NCBI GenBank assembly: GCA_947311845.1
Contig: CAMZMU010000117.1
Location: forward strand, 72,821,444 to 72,885,443
Reading direction: 5' to 3'
Length of the DNA stretch: 64,000 nt
Source: Poa pratensis
Taxonomy: Eukaryota; Streptophyta; Magnoliopsida; Poales; Poaceae
Part shown: one piece after another, positions 30,194 through 45,079 of the stretch
Position numbering within the stretch: the first letter of the stretch is position 1
Layout: each line of letters begins with the position of its first letter
Program-made: the position numbers and the translations under genes
Notes under the pieces: generated by a model
What the model was told of the DNA's origin: nothing
The model's input: the letters and a program-made list of their open reading frames with translations, nothing else
Database searches by the model: none

Positions 30194-33100
30194 TGTAATA
30201 CCCCACAATTTAGAGAGTCGGAAGGATAGAAATATGATTTGTGCATTTGCATAGCATGCATCTGAAAATACGGGAAATTTTGGCGCGTTAAATTAAACGA
30301 TGCAAAGTGATCGATGTTTCTCTCGACTCGATGAGTTAGGGTTTAGATCATCATGTTGAGTGCGATAAACTTCGACATGATCTTTATAGCAACTAAGTAG
30401 AAATTAGGATCATCTTGTCGAGGTCAATAAATTTGGGCATGACCTTTCCTAATTCTCGACACCTTCGAACACAATTGGATAAAATGATAGATTATAATTC
30501 AAATCAATTGAACATTTCATCATAGAACATCATTCCATATCTATTATCATCTCAATACATCATTCACACACATATTATCATATAAGAATCAAGTTCTCAT
30601 CTCATTCCTACAATATCTCAATACAACATCTCAAATCCATCATATACATATCCCATCACATTATTATATACACTTCGAATTTGAATGTCCAGGGCATATC
30701 TAGATACAACAAATAGAATATGACAATTACACAAACTCAACAAGTGGAAGTTGAAATAATAAATCATAACACATCATTTCTCACATTCATCATTTCTATT
30801 ACATACATCTCATCATCTCATCTTATACACATCTCCATTCCAAACTTGAGTGTCAAAGTACAAGACATAATAGTTTGAATAGTGACATTTTACAACCTTG
30901 CAATATTGAAATGCAAGAATAATAATATTACATCTTTAATCGAATAAGTACATATCTCATCCAAATGAAAAGAAAATTACAAAGGAATAAAAGAATCCTA
31001 AAACTAAATCTTGAGCTTCTCATCATTATCCTTATCTTGAACATATTATCATCCCAATCTTCTTATTCTTCTTCCCTGCAAAATAAACAACAAAAGAAAG
31101 AAAGAAAATAACAAAGGAAGAAAGACAAATCAACAAATGGGTTTTTGAGAAGGATTTTTCTCTCAGCCATGCATAGAGGTGCTATGCAAGATCATCCTCG
31201 AGAATGTTAAAGTCAAATGCAAGTATCTGTTCCTGGAGGGGACATTTGCCTCAGACTTTGCATCACTGGCTATGCTAAGACAAGCTGATATCTGTTCTTA
31301 TCAAATTCCCTAGCAAGTTTGGCAGAAAACAAACAAAATGGCATAGAAATTAATGCAAAGCAACCTAAACCAGCTACCTTTCAACTAGGAAAAACCTAGG
31401 AAGATAGAAGGGGTCACTCTTGCACCTCTACACCCATTCATTTGAATTCTACCAAAAGAAAGGATCAGATGATCAAATCCATTCATTAAAGCCACACAAA
31501 TTAATTCTCAAGTTCATATGAATGAACAAGCCCACATAAGGGAATCAGCCCACAAGTCCATCTAGTGACAATTGCCACTTGTCTTGATCAAAAATAAATC
31601 TTACAAGAAGATAAGACCAATGACCATTCATCTCTATCCACAAGAAAATATCTAAGTTTACTTGAACCCCAAGTAATGCCCAAGCATGAGAGCTTGACAA
31701 ACAAGTAGCTTATTCATCCATGCAAAGCAAGAGTCACCATTCGGGTGTCATCACCACAACAATCAGCCAACAGTATATAAACACCACAGCACCCTTCTAG
31801 CCACTCCATTTGCTCACAAATTCGTTTCTAGCAAACAGCCAGATGTACTACAAGTTCTAGACAGCAGCCAAATCCTTTACAAACCGCACCATATGTTTCT
31901 TCCAGCAAGCAAATCACACCAGCTACTGTTCTAGCACCAAGAACAACCACAACCCACAATCACATCATGGAGGTTACCTAATCCACCATAAACCTTTTCA
32001 GCTAGATAAATACACATTAGGAAAATTGAAGCAGCGAGGAGGTGGAGGCTAATTCCACAAGAAGAAGGGCAACCATTTTAATCCAGAAGATACAAGCTGC
32101 TCGACCACAGCAGGTTGATCCTGTGTGCTAGAGAGAGACCAGCAGGTTCTGTAAATGACAGAACCATGCTAGAGAGATGATTCCAGCATATGTTCTTAAC
32201 AGAGCCTTGTTTATCAAGGTAGGGTGCTGTAGAAAAAGGGTTGCAAGGCAGAATCATCTGTTCTTTGCACAAGCTAGGCAAGAGAGAGACAAGGAAGTGC
32301 AGTTGCTTGTTTTAGTAATTGTTTGAGAATCACAAGGGCAGGGAGCTAGATTAAGTGTAGCATCTGTTCTTATTTCTTTAACCAAGCTTTACACAAGCCA
32401 GTGAACCAACAGCGTTGGAATAGCTGTGCCATGCACATCTCTACACATGGTAGAAGCACAGGAAAACATAAAAAGACACGTTTAAGCAAGCTAGCTGCTA
32501 TGTAACTCTCAAAGAGGCATCACAGCAAGCCAAACCAGTCTTAATCATGCCTAAAACATTTTAAACATCATCACTAGACTCTGTTCTAGTTCAGTTTGGA
32601 CAGGAGCATCACAAATTTCAGTCTAAAATCATTTTTCAACATCTGTGAGCAAGAATTGCTTCCAACCCAGGTTATTGAGGCTATGGAATAATCTAGATAA
32701 ATCCATTTATCTCATTTGGATACACCAAATTCGGACAGAGCACATCCGAAGGAATTCCAACACGATTTCATCTCTAATTCATCAAGAACCTAACAAGTAA
32801 CACTAAATCGAATTCAGTCTGCAATTTTCAGTAGCATCTAGTTTTGCTAGCAGTCTCTGTAGCTAGAAGCAGAGAAGAAGAAGAGTAACACCTTGTATTG
32901 TTTGTCGGAGCTCCACGGCAGCGAGGCCATGCTCGCACGGCCGTGGGAGGAAGCGACGAGGTAGGAGACCACATACCACACCACGGCGGCACAGAGAGCA
33001 AGCTCTGCACCTGCCATGGTGAGCACGAGGGGGAGGCGAGCAGTAGGGAGCGGCGAGCAGCGCCGGTGCACCGAAACCCTAACCCTAGGGTTAGGCAGCG

Positions 33101-35332
33101 CACGGCGGCTAGAGGAAACGAAGCTCCAATCGCTCGGGCCAAGTGGTAGAGCGGAGTCGGTGGAGTATTTTGCCCCAGACGGCGGCGGCGGAGATGGCCG
33201 GAGTCGGCCGGAGCAAGGTGGCGACGGCGAGGGCGACTCGGTCGCCATGCGAGTCGAGCACGAGCACGAGTTCGTGCGAGAGAAGGAGAGAGAAGGTGCG
33301 GCTCGGTCGGTTGACCGGACCCGAGCCACTCCTTTGACCTGGTTCGACCAGGGATTTATTTGCAAAAATTTCAAAATTTATAAATTTCAAACTTCAAAAC
33401 TCAATTTAAAATTCAAATAAATTCCTAAAAATACTTTAAAAATATCTACAAATATTAGCAGAAAATAAGCTATTTAAATAAAATACTAACAAGAATTTTT
33501 GAAAATTATTGCTTTGATTAAAAATTCAAAGATCCTTAAGTGGAAATGACTGGAAATTCTTTTCAAAAACTATTTTCTTAAAGGAAAATAATATGGGAAA
33601 ATAGCGTCTTGAAATTCAATTATATTGAACTATTTCAATTTAATCACGTTAAATTTATTCCTCATGAAAATTGTTGTCAAACTCTTTAAATAATTAAAAA
33701 CTCCAAAACACTCGAAAAGTCTTAAATCCGCAACTTGGGTATTTTGGGGTGACGATGCATCTCATGATTATGCATAAAAGCATGCTCCTAGATTTTTTTC
33801 AGTAGTCCTTATCAGGATTACTTTGCTACTTTCAGAAACTCGGGGTTTTACCGCAAACCCTAGAACCCCGAAGGGTTGAACGGCCATTTCTATCACAGGC
33901 AAGTTCATTCTTGCATGTCCGTTGAAATATTTTTATCAAAGTATTTATAAAATAATATATTTATCATCTGCATAAAAAGAAAAACCTATTTTCGAATGAT
34001 GTGAATTGCTATATATATATTGTTTGGCTGACAATGGAACCACGGTATGATGTGTGGTGGAGGTTCCATTGTACGGGAAAGTATATACCTAGGAATAATT
34101 ACCAATGTCACAGTGATCCTAGCGCCGTATTGAAGCGTTTACCATGAGATCTGGCATGGGACGGTAAAGTCAGCTGCTATCTTCTCTCGTTCACATATCC
34201 TCGGCAGGCTATTACCTGGTTGTGTCCGTTGCGGCGGCCAACAGCGTGGAAGCGCGTGACCTTCCCACCTGACGGGGTGATTGGAATAGAAGCTCGGGAG
34301 GGGTGGCGGGATAGCGGTCTTTGTTACCGGCCGCGCCACAAATGGGCGGATATGTGTTGTGCGGAGAGGGGCAGTGATTGGCTTTGGACTCACACCTGGC
34401 CCCATACCATGGAAGTATGGACGAGTTTGGCCGCTCGGAAAGGCAACAAGGCTGGGTTTCTCTCATGGGTAAAGTTACGCAGCTCTGCAGAGTCAACAAC
34501 AAGAAACTGTGACTGTCACATCCGTGTTCCCGGAAGGAACTACAGACCGCAGCGGGAAAGGCATCCCAAGTGATGACTATGAACCCGTGGAGACTGTGAG
34601 CATAGTTTTCTGAAATAAAACCTGACTTTTTGAAGAAATCTTTTCCAAAACTTGCATTATGTCAATGACCATTGGTCATGGCAGTAGCTAGTGCATAAAA
34701 CACCTTATCGCCTATAATATGAACTTGCTGAGTAACGCTCGTGTTGCTCACCCTTTCCCCGTTGACCCCTGCTTAGATTTTGGAGCCATCAACGGAGTTG
34801 ACAGTTATCCATCACGACGTCGAGAAGGTCTTCAACAAGGAAACAAGTCTGCCTGGTAAAGCTGGAAGGAGCCAATTGCTACTTCGTCAACGGAAGAACG
34901 AAGACCACAGTGCCAATGGAGGAACGACGACAACATTACCAATGGTGTAGATGACGACAATATTGCCCGTGGGGAAGACAATGCCTGTTGGAAGGAGGAG
35001 TGGAATCTTAGAGAAATATATCCCAGATGAAATAGAGTAGGGCTGTGAGAACAGCAGTAGTGGATCAGGAATTAGAGTTAGAGCTGATATCCAGCTTAGA
35101 TTTACGATTTGGATCCTTCTGTATTTCATTTGCAAGAGACTTGCTTCAATATAAAAGGAGGGTCTAGAGATTTTGTATTGAATAGTGCTGTAATCCTATA
35201 GTGTTACCTTGGACCAGCTATGTTTCTGTTGTACTACTCTGATGGATGTAATATTTGCGGAGAGGTCCTTCCGTGCGTGTTACATCAACGACTTGTACAC
35301 TACAACATGCAGTGGTGTGCTGGGTCATCGCA
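30194..35332 (+). repeat. LARD-like LTR, copy 1
   Basis: Begins TGTAATACCCCACAATTTAG and ends GGGTCATCGCA, two bases before the primer site. Length is 5139 bases. An AT-rich stretch 30200-32800 is followed by a GC-rich island at 32880-33340. Many frames of 60-180 codons recur in both LTR copies without protein-like features. Confidence 0.9.
35150..35157 (+). promoter_or_regulatory. LTR TATA box of the LARD-like element
   Basis: TATAAAAG in tcaatataaaaggagggtc, about 180 bases before the LTR end. It is present again in the second LTR near 56022. It would place transcription start close to 35180 and make U3 nearly 5 kb. Confidence 0.5.
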
Positions 35333-35334
35333 GA

Positions 35335-35346
35335 TGGTATCAGAGC
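35335..35346 (+). other. Primer-binding site (tRNA-Met type)
   Basis: TGGTATCAGAGC two bases after the LTR end, complementary to the 3' end of initiator tRNA-Met. The same site follows the second LTR at 56209-56220. Confidence 0.85.
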
Positions 35347-38300
35347 AAAACGACCTTAGGATTAAAACCCTTTTAGGAGACTTGTAGGTTGGTAAATACT
35401 ATAGGAAGTTATCTTATCTAAACCATATCTCTCTACAACTATGATGGGTATTCACTTGAGAATACTATTGTTATACTTGTATAGACTTTTTCTTACTCAA
35501 TTCGAGTAAATCTTCTTATCTATTCTTTTATAGGAATAATACTTACGTATCTCATTTCTTTTCAACTTGGAATGACAAGTTTGAAACTATCTTCTACAAG
35601 TTAGTATCCCAAATAGATTTATATCCAAGTCAGTGTTACCTATGTGGTATCATTGATAACACCATCCTATATGTGAAGACATATGCTGAAGTAGAACCCT
35701 ATCGTAAGTTTGTGAAGGCAGGAAGATTGGAGAAGTCTGATGATGGTGAAGAACCAGAGATAAACAAGTATGGTAACTATGGAGAGAATGGCAATACCTT
35801 AAAGTTTCATTTCAAAGAAGATTCACCTTAGTATAGTATAGATTAAAAAATAAATAAATAAAAAATAGGAGATGGCATAAACAATGAAGGAAGCTACAAT
35901 ACTACTTCTGATGTACAAACAACAACTACATGAAGTATCTAGAGATGTTAGGAGACGTTTGTTCGAGCCAGACGGAGGATTCAATCTACATGAAGTTTAG
36001 TTCTCTACGTAACCAAGTCAGCCCACAACTATTCTTTGAGTACTTTGTCTTAGCATTATCCCTTTGCAAATGGGCAGTTGGGGTAACTACTGAGTCAAAG
36101 AGTTGTTAGAATAGGACTATAAGGTGATATAAACCTATCTTGTAGTGTATAGCATCTAAGCCTGGGTACTTTTGAGATGTTTTTACTCAAAGTACTATTT
36201 ATTTTTTCGGGCTTAAGTTGCATGTTTGCTATATAACTGCATTCGGATTTATTGGATTTTATTGGATTTTTGATTGGCTAGGTTGGTACATGAAGATAGG
36301 ATTTGATGTACAATGGCATGATTGTCACATTGAGTTCTTTTTTTGATGTTACTGATCTACAGGTAGATAGGATTTGTGTGAGGGAAAGACGAGTTACTAG
36401 CAAGTTGATGCACGAAAGATAGCTTATGGAGAGGAGGACGTTAAGAAGACAGAAGTCAATAAGCTACTGATGTGGAATGTGGAGAGCGTCACATCGTATT
36501 TGGATGTAGAGGTATATTTCACGAGTTCACAGAAGGATAGAGGAACGAAGTAAGTTTGACCAAGAGTGTTAGAAGTAGTTGGACAAGGATCTACTGAAGA
36601 TGATTCAAGGAAGGCTACATGAGAAGACATAACCATGAAGGAAGGTTATGAAGTTTTTACATATTAAGTCATGAAGTCTTTCAACGGAAGTCCAAAATCA
36701 AGGGATGAAGAAGGACAATATGCAGAATACATATGGATTTGTCGTAACTCGGTGGAAGAGGTTATTATTGGAGTAATAAGGAGATATCGATACTACTTAG
36801 ATGAAGTTCTAAAAGATGTTTAGCAACACTTATGTGTCTAAGAGTATTATAAGGATGAAGACAAAGGCGTATGAAGACTGGAAGAACATGGATATTTCCA
36901 GTTCTAATGGAATAAAGGAGAAGTTGATCGTCTATTGAGAGGCATTACTAGAGATGGAAGCGGTGAAATTAACTGCCAAACAAGAGTTCGTGATTAGAAC
37001 TTGGATATATATATATATATAAGGAAAAATTTGTGTTGGATACACAAACAGATTACAAGAAGGAGTGGACGAGAAAGTTATTCGACAAATGATGATAAGT
37101 CAGAAAGGGATGACAGAAGTAAAGTACTTGGACGAAAGCACGTGGAGATTTCAGAGATGACATATCAACCATGTCAAGAAGTACAATTACATAGTCCAAT
37201 GTTCAAGAGAGCATCATAACCATGGGAGAAGAGTCCAATTTTGTCGTGGATTGACGACAAGTCTAGAAGGTGGACCAATTTGGATGAAGGCACCTCACCA
37301 CATATGATGTCGAAGTACCAAAGTCAGAGTTTATATCTCGAGCAATTGTGGAGAAAGAGGTATTACCAAGAGGATTGACATACTAGAGCCAACCACTGAG
37401 GTGATGGACGCATCAAGGCAAGATTGTTGAGTTACATGTTCAAACTAGTTGGTACTGTATGGAATCAGTCTATAGTACCAGACATGAAGGAAATGATACG
37501 TCGGCTGAATTTTATAATGATGACCAACATCATATTCAAGATTGAAGTTAAGATAGCATCCAATGCACAAGTTTATGTGTGCAATTCTTTTCTTGAGACC
37601 ATCGGATAAGCCAACTGGAATTCTAGCCATAGTAGGAAACCAACTTATCAAAGAATCATTTTGGTAGTTCACAATATGGTGGACATACCACGTATTCTTC
37701 GGGAAACTGTTGGATATATAGGAATAGTTAATATCTATTTATCGGAGAACGATACTGGGTATTCACAACATGGTGGATATACCACGCGTTCTTCGTGAGA
37801 CCATGAGGCATATATACTGGAAGTTTGAGCAGAAAGGTGAGTTACGAAGCTTGAATGAATGGAGCCGGGAGAATGAAGCTCATCTGATAGAGGGTCAGAA
37901 CGGAGGAAGTCTTAGAGAATTCCAAGGGGGAGAGTGAACAAGTGTATGGAATAGTACTTGGCAGAAGATGACGCGGAACTCAAAAGGAAGACTTTGACTG
38001 AGACAAGACTGAATTGGTTATTAATGCTCTAAAAGTTCTTCAAGAAAGACGAGCATTGTCGAAAATCCTTGATAAATTATGAAGCCAAGGAAGAAGGATG
38101 AAAATTTTAAGGGAATTAGTGGTCATAGACGCTATGACTAAATGATCTAAAGTAGAGTGAACAAAAGAGACCAGAGTTCATGGATGGGGAAGTCGAGATA
38201 CTTATTCCCGTTGAATCTGATTGAGACCAGGATCCCAGGGGATTGATGCCAGAAGGTTTGTACCCCTGATTACAATTGATTGAAGAGAAGATAGAGTAAT

Positions 38301-38780
38301 CAAAGTTGGATAGACAAAGGTGTCTACTACATTTGGAGGAAGCAAATTACAAGGAGAAAATTATGTTCTATAAGACATGTTAAGAATAGATACCTCATAT
38401 TCTCGAGCAAAAGAAGATGAGCTTTACCATCAGAAGTGAGGTCTTATTAGGCTCATGATTATAAGGAAGGGTACCACCTGGAGATCATATAAGGATGTAG
38501 AAAGGATCTTCGACAGAGGGGTATAAAGCTAGAGTAACCTGAAATGGATAATCCAAGAGACATGAAAAGGTAGTAAAATCATTGGAATCCAGTGGAGAAG
38601 CGACGAAAGTCGACAAATGGATAGTATGGATCCATGGAGGATGGACATAAGGATTTTGGACAAGGGATTACCTAAATCTACGTCCACGTCAGGAAGGAAT
38701 TTGAGAGAATCAATATCTGCAGAAGTTCTTTCTACCTTACTCTACGCGAGAGAGTCGAAACTTCGGGACGAAGTTTAGTT

Positions 38781-38794
38781 TAAGGGGGAGAGGA
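38781..38794 (+). other. Polypurine tract of the LARD-like element
   Basis: TAAGGGGGAGAGGA immediately before TGTAATACCCC of the second LTR; it fixes plus orientation. Confidence 0.8.
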
Positions 38795-41700
38795 TGTAAT
38801 ACCCCACAATTTAGAGAGTCGGAAGGATAGAAATATGATTTGTGCATTTGCATAGCATGCATCTGAAAATACGGGAAATTTTGGCGCGTTAAATTAAACG
38901 ATGCAAAGTGATCGATGTTTCTCTCGACTCGATGAGTTAGGGTTTACATCATCGTGTTGAGTGCGATAAACTTCGACATGATCTTTATAACAACTAAGTA
39001 GAAATCAGGATCATCTTGTCGAGGTCAATAAATTTGGGCATGACCTTTCCTAATTCTCGACACCTTCGAACACAATTGGATAAAATGATAGATTATAATT
39101 CAAATCAATTGAACATTTCATCATAGAACATCATTCCATATCTATTATCATCTCAATACATCATTCACACACATATTATCATATAAGAATCAAGTTCTCA
39201 TCTCATTCCTACAATATCTCAATACAACATCTCAAATCCATCATATACATATCCCATCACATTATTATATACACTTCGAATTTGAATGTCCAGGGCATAT
39301 CTAGATACAACAAATATAATATGACAATTACACAAACTCAACAAGTGGAAGTTGAAATAATAAATCATAACACATCATTTCTCACATTCATCATTTCTAT
39401 TACATACATCTCATCATCTCATCTTATACACATCTCATTCCAAACTTGAGTGTCAAAGTACAAGACATAATAGTTTGAATAGTGACATTTTACAACCTTG
39501 CAATATTGAAATGCAAGAATAATAATATTACATCTTTAATCGAATAAGTACATATCTCATCCAAATGAAAAGAAAATTACAAAGGAATAAAAGAATCCTA
39601 AAACTAAATCTTGAGCTTCTCATCATTATCCTTATCTTGAACATATTATCATCCCAATCTTCTTATTCTTCTTCCCTGCAAAATAAACAACAAAAGAAAG
39701 AAAGAAAATAACAAAGGAAGAAAGACAAATCAACAAATGGGTTTTTGAGAAGGATTTTTCTCTCAGCCATGCATAGAGGTGCTATGCAAGATCATCCTCG
39801 AGAATGTTAAAGTCAAATGCAAGTATCTGTTCCTGGAGGGGACATTTGCCTCAGACTTTGCATCACTGGCTATGCTAAGACAAGCTGATATCTGTTCTTA
39901 TCAAATTCCCTAGCAAGTTTGGCAGAAAACAAACAAAAATGGCATAGAAATTAATGCAAAGCAACCTAAACCAGCTACCTTTCAACTAGGAAAAACCTAG
40001 GAAGATAGAAGGGGTCACTCTTGCACCTCTACACCCATTCATTTGAATTCTACCAAAAGAAAGGATCAGATGATAAAATCCATTCATTAAAGCTACACAA
40101 ATTAATTCTCAAGTTCATATGAATGAACAAGCCCACATAAGGGAATCAGCCCACAAGTCCATCTAGTGACAATTGCCACTTGTCTTGATCAAAAATAAAT
40201 CTTACAAGAAGATAAGACCAATGACCATTCATCTCTATCCACAAGAAAATATCTAAGTTTACTTGAACCCCAAGTAATGCCCAAGCATGAGAGCTTGACA
40301 AACAAGTAGCTTATTCATCCATGCAAAGCAAGAGTCACCATTCGGGTGTCATCACCACAACAATCAGCCAACAGTATATAAACACCACAGCAGCCTTCTA
40401 GCCACTCCATTTCCTCACAAATTCGATTCTAGCAAACAGCCAGATGTACTACAAGTTCTAGACAGCAGCCAAATCCTTTACAAACCGCACCATATGTTTC
40501 TTCCAGCAAGCAAATCACACCAGCTACTGTTCTAGCACCAAGAACAACCAAAACCCACAATCACATCATGGAGGTTACCTAATCCACCATAAACCTTTTC
40601 AGCTAGATAAATACACATTAGGAAAATTGAAGCAGCGAGGAGGTGGAGGCTAATTCCACAAGAAGAAGGGCAACCATTTTAATCCAGAAGATACAAGCTG
40701 CTCGACCACAGCAGGTTGATCCTGTGTGCTAGAGAGAGACCAGCAGGTTCTGTAAATGACAGAACCATGCTAGACAGATGATTCCAGCATCTGTTCTTAA
40801 CAGAGCCTTGTTTATCAAGGTAGGGTGCTGTAGAAAAAGGGTTGCAAGGCAGAATCATCTGTTCTTTGCACAAGCTAGGCAAGAGAGAGACAAGGAAGTG
40901 CAGTTGCTTGTTTTAGTAATTGTTTGAGCATCACAAGGGCAGGGAGCTAGATTAAGTGTAGCATCTGTTCTTATTTCTTTAACCAAGCTTTACACAAGCC
41001 AGTGAACCAACAGAGTTGGAATAGCTGCGCCATGCACATCTCTACACATGGTAGAAGCACAGGAAAACATAAAAAGACACGTTTAAGCAAGCTAGCTGCT
41101 ATGTAACTCTCAAAGAGGCATCACAACAAGCCAAACCAGTCTTAATCATGCCTAAAACATTTTAAACATCATCACTAGACTCTGTTCTAGTTCAGTTTGG
41201 ACAGGAGCATCACAAATTTCAGTCTAAAATCATTTTTCAACATCTGTTAGCAAGAATTGCTTCCAACCCAGGTTATTGAGGCTATGGAATAATCTAGATG
41301 ATCTAGATAAATCCATTTATCTCATTTGGATACACCAAATTCGGACAGAGCACATCCGAAGGAATTCCAACACGATTTCATCTCTAATTCATCAAGAACC
41401 TAACAAGTAACACTAAATCGAATTCGGTCTGCAATTTTCAGTAGCATCTAGTTTTGCTAGCAGTCTTAGTAGCTAGAAGCAGAGAAGAAGAAGAGTAACA
41501 CCTTGTATTGTTTGTCGGAGCTCCACGGCAGCGAGGCCATGCTCGCACGGCTGTGGGAAAAGCGACGAGGTAGGAGACCACATACCACACCACGGCGGCA
41601 CAGAGAGCAAGCTCTGCACCTGCCATGGTGAGCACGAGGGGGAGGCGAGCAGTAGGGAGCGGCGAGCAGCGCCGGTGCACCGAAACCCTAACCGTAGGGT

Positions 41701-43358
41701 TAGGCAGCGCACGGCGACTAGAGGAAACGAAGCTCCAATCGCTCGGGCCAAGTGGTAGAGCGGAGTCGGGGGAGTATTTTGCCCCAGACGGCGGCGGCGG
41801 AGATGGCCGGAGTCGGCCGGAGCAAGGTGGCGACGGCGAGGGCGACTCGGTCGCCATGCGAGTCGAGCACGGGCACGAGTTCGTGTGAGAGAAGGAGAGA
41901 GAAGGTGCGGCTCGGTCGGTTGACTGGACCCGAGCCACTCCTTTGACCTGGTTCGACCAGGGATTTATTTGCAAAAATTTATAAATTTATAAATTTCAAA
42001 CTTCAAAACTCAATTTAAAATTCAAATAAATTCCTAAAAATACTTTAAAAATATCTACAAATATTAGCAGAAAATAAGCTATTTAAATAAAATACTAACA
42101 AGAATTTTTGAAAATTATTGCTTTGATTAAAAATTCAAAGATCCTTAAGTGGAAATGACTTGAAATTCTTTTCAAAAACTATTTTCTTAAAGGAAAATAA
42201 TATGGGAAAATAACGTCTTGAAGTTCAATTATATTGAACTATTTCAATTTAATCACTTTAAATTTATTCCTCATGAAAATTGTTGTCAAACTCTTTAAAT
42301 AATTAAAAACTCCAAAACACTCGAAAAGTCTTAAATCCGCAACTTGGGTATTTTGGGGTGACGATGCATCTCATGATTATGCATAAAAGCATGCTCCTAG
42401 ATTTTTTTCAGTAGTCCTTATCAGGATTACTTTGCTACTTTCAGAAACTCGGGGTTTTATCGCAAACCCTAGAACCCCGAAGGGTTGAACGGCCATTTCT
42501 ATCACAGGCAAGTTCATTCTTGCATGTCCGTTGAAATATTTTTATCAAAGTATTTATAAAATAGTATATTTATCATCTGCATAAAAAGAAAAACCTATTT
42601 TCGAATGATGTGAATTGCTATATATATTGTTTGGCTGACAATGGAACCACGGTATGATGTGTGGTGGAGGTTCCATTGTACGGGAAAGTATATACCTAGG
42701 AATAATTACCAATGTCACAGTCATCCTAGCGCCGTATTGAAGCGTTTACCATGAGATCTGGCATGGGACGGTAAAGTCAGCTGCTATCTTCTCTCGTTCA
42801 CATATCCTCGGCAGGCTATTACCTGGTTGTGTCCGTTGCGGCGGCCAACAACGTGGAAGCGCGTGACCTTCCCACCTGACGGGGTGATTGGAATAGAAGC
42901 TCGGGAGGGGTGGCGGGATAGCGGTCTTTGTTACCGGCCGCGCCACAAATGGGCGGATATGTGTTGTGCGGAGAGGGGCAGTGATTGGCTTTGGACTCAC
43001 ACTTGGCCCCATACCATGGAAGTATGGACGAGTTTGGCCGCTCGGAAAGGCAACAAGGCTGGGTTTCTCTCATGGGTAAAGTTACGCAGCTCTGCAGAGT
43101 CAACAACAAGAAACTGTGACTGTCACATCCGTGTTCCCGGAAGGAACTACAGACCGCAGCGGGAAAGGCATCCCAAGTGATGACTATGAACCCGTGGAGA
43201 CTGTGAGCATAGTTTTCTGAAATAAAACCTGACCTTTTGAAGAAATCTTTTCCAAAACTTGCATTATGTCAATGACCGTTGGTCATGGCAGTAGCTAGTG
43301 CATAAAACACCTTATCGCCTATAATATGAACTTGCTGAGTAACGCTCGTGTTGCTCAC
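38795..43358 (+). repeat. LARD-like LTR, copy 2, left part
   Basis: Near-identical to 30194-34748. In the first 290 or so bases I count four substitutions against copy 1. It is interrupted after CTCAC at 43354-43358 by the Athila-like element and resumes at 55629. Confidence 0.9.
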
Positions 43359-45079
43359 TGATGGTCCCGAAGAGCAAGGTCATGATGCCTGCAAAACAAA
43401 CGGGATTAGGTTGAGACTCCAAGTGCAGAGTGTATAGTAAGTGGAAGACAGTTTTCCCCACGAGGGGTGACTCGAGGGTTTAATATCGAACTCTCGGGGA
43501 ATCTGAAGTGGTAGATTTATCTTCTTATCCTTCTTTTGGTTACCTACAAAACAAGGTTAGATGTTTTGGTCCTCAACCTCACCTGTGGTTGTCAAGCACA
43601 AGGTGTAAGAATGATATCAGGATAGTTATGCAATGCAAACAAGAAATAAATATGCAATGATGGTGGATGCAATGATAAATGATATTTTTGGGTTTTTGAA
43701 TGATGTATGCAAGATGAAAAGTATTTTTGTATTTTCGGATTTAATGATGGCTGAAAATAGAAAAGTGGTATATGGTGTTGGAAAGGTGTTTCTTATGATT
43801 AAAAATGGACTGGGGTTCATGGTTTCACAAATGCACTCTCTCTTTATAAAGTGGTAGACAATGGAACACAAAGTTAACATATGAGATTGCAACACAGGGT
43901 TTGATAACAAGTTACTTAGATATATGGGCATCACGTCCTAACATAGAGATCTTTTGGTTATTAACCTCTCTTATACTCCACCAAGATGCGAACTAAATCA
44001 TAACACCTCAGTAATTAAGATAACTCAGAGTATAGCATTAAGTATCATGACATGAAGTGAAAATAAGAACATGCTAGATCTAGTCATGGAGTAGTGGCAA
44101 TGGTCACACCCACATCCCCGGTAGCATGGTATTTTTTTATCCCTAGTGAGGCAACAAAGTAAGGTAAAGATACCAAAGTGGATCGCAGAACTTTCTCTCA
44201 CGTTCACTGCACTAGCCACCCCCCGTTACTCCAACTAATGCACACGTTCCCCCTCACACGCTCTCATAAACATGCTTGATCAAAACAAGTAAACAAGAAC
44301 GGGGTACATAATATGCATCTATACTCATAACTGAAACAAACATTGCAATCTCAAACATATATTAACTCATAAAGATCCACCACAAAGGTATTACAACGGT
44401 GACCGTAATCATGTTCAGCAGCTCATACGGTGCTAATTAGTGAAGCTCAAGAGAGGAGAGATACATAAGTTACTTCCACAAACCCATAGTCCAGAGGTGG
44501 ACTACTCCCTCTTCATCATGGAGACGGTGGAGAAGTCGATGGAGAAGATGGAGACCACGCCGGCAGCGCCCCGCCGGAGTTTTCCCCCTCCAATCTGCAG
44601 CTCCTGATCTCCGTTTCGGTGTTTCTGTGTTTGTGCGGCGCTCCTTCCAGAGAACGTCGGGGGACCTTTTTTATAGGCGTTTTTAGGTCAAGACTATGTC
44701 GGTGGAGCGAAGATCGACGGCAACGGAGCCACGAGGCCAAACGGTGGGCCCCACGCGGCTACAGTACCTGGCCGCGTGGGCCACCCCCGTTTGGCCCTCG
44801 GCCTCCGTTTGTTTGCTTCCTTCGCCCACAGGTCTTCTTCCTTCCAAATATTGACGCCCGTAAATTTCCAGGTGATTTCGTTGACGTTTGGGTCCCTGAA
44901 ACATTAAAATAAGAAAACGGGGTTTTCTGCCTGTGCAGGGTTAATTCCATAAAAATAGGAAATATTAAGATATTCCCAAAATCATTATAAAACATTGATA
45001 TAACCCTTATATGATGCAAATATGATTGGAATATAAGCAATTAAAGTGCAAAGTTCATGTATGCATTTTACATGCATCA
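43359..45079 (-). repeat. Athila-like LTR 1 (3' LTR of the left copy)
   Basis: 1721 bases, TG..CA termini. A purine tract read on the minus strand as AGCTTGGGGATGT lies just inside at 45080-45092. Confidence 0.88.
44665..44675 (-). promoter_or_regulatory. LTR TATA box of the Athila-like element
   Basis: TATAAAAAAGG on the minus strand, followed by a GC-rich leader. Identical segments occur in the other two LTRs near 50848 and 55216. Confidence 0.5.

Larger units (their letters stand above)
35333..38794 (+). other. LARD-like internal domain, copy 1, non-coding
   Basis: These 3462 bases have no frame longer than about 75 codons and no recognisable gag or pol motif. It holds a TA microsatellite (about 37003-37020). 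Such cores are conserved in LARDs for RNA structure rather than protein; that function is family knowledge and is not shown here. Confidence 0.75.

Noticed and set aside
32847..33374. 175-codon minus-strand frame in the LTR GC island (also 41438-41974)
   Set aside because: Compositional frame in an LTR; arginine-, serine- and proline-rich with no domain.
34220..34573. 117-codon frame present in both LARD-like LTRs (also 42827-43180)
   Set aside because: Conserved only because the LTRs are recent copies; no protein-like features, and overlapping frames on the other strand are equally open.
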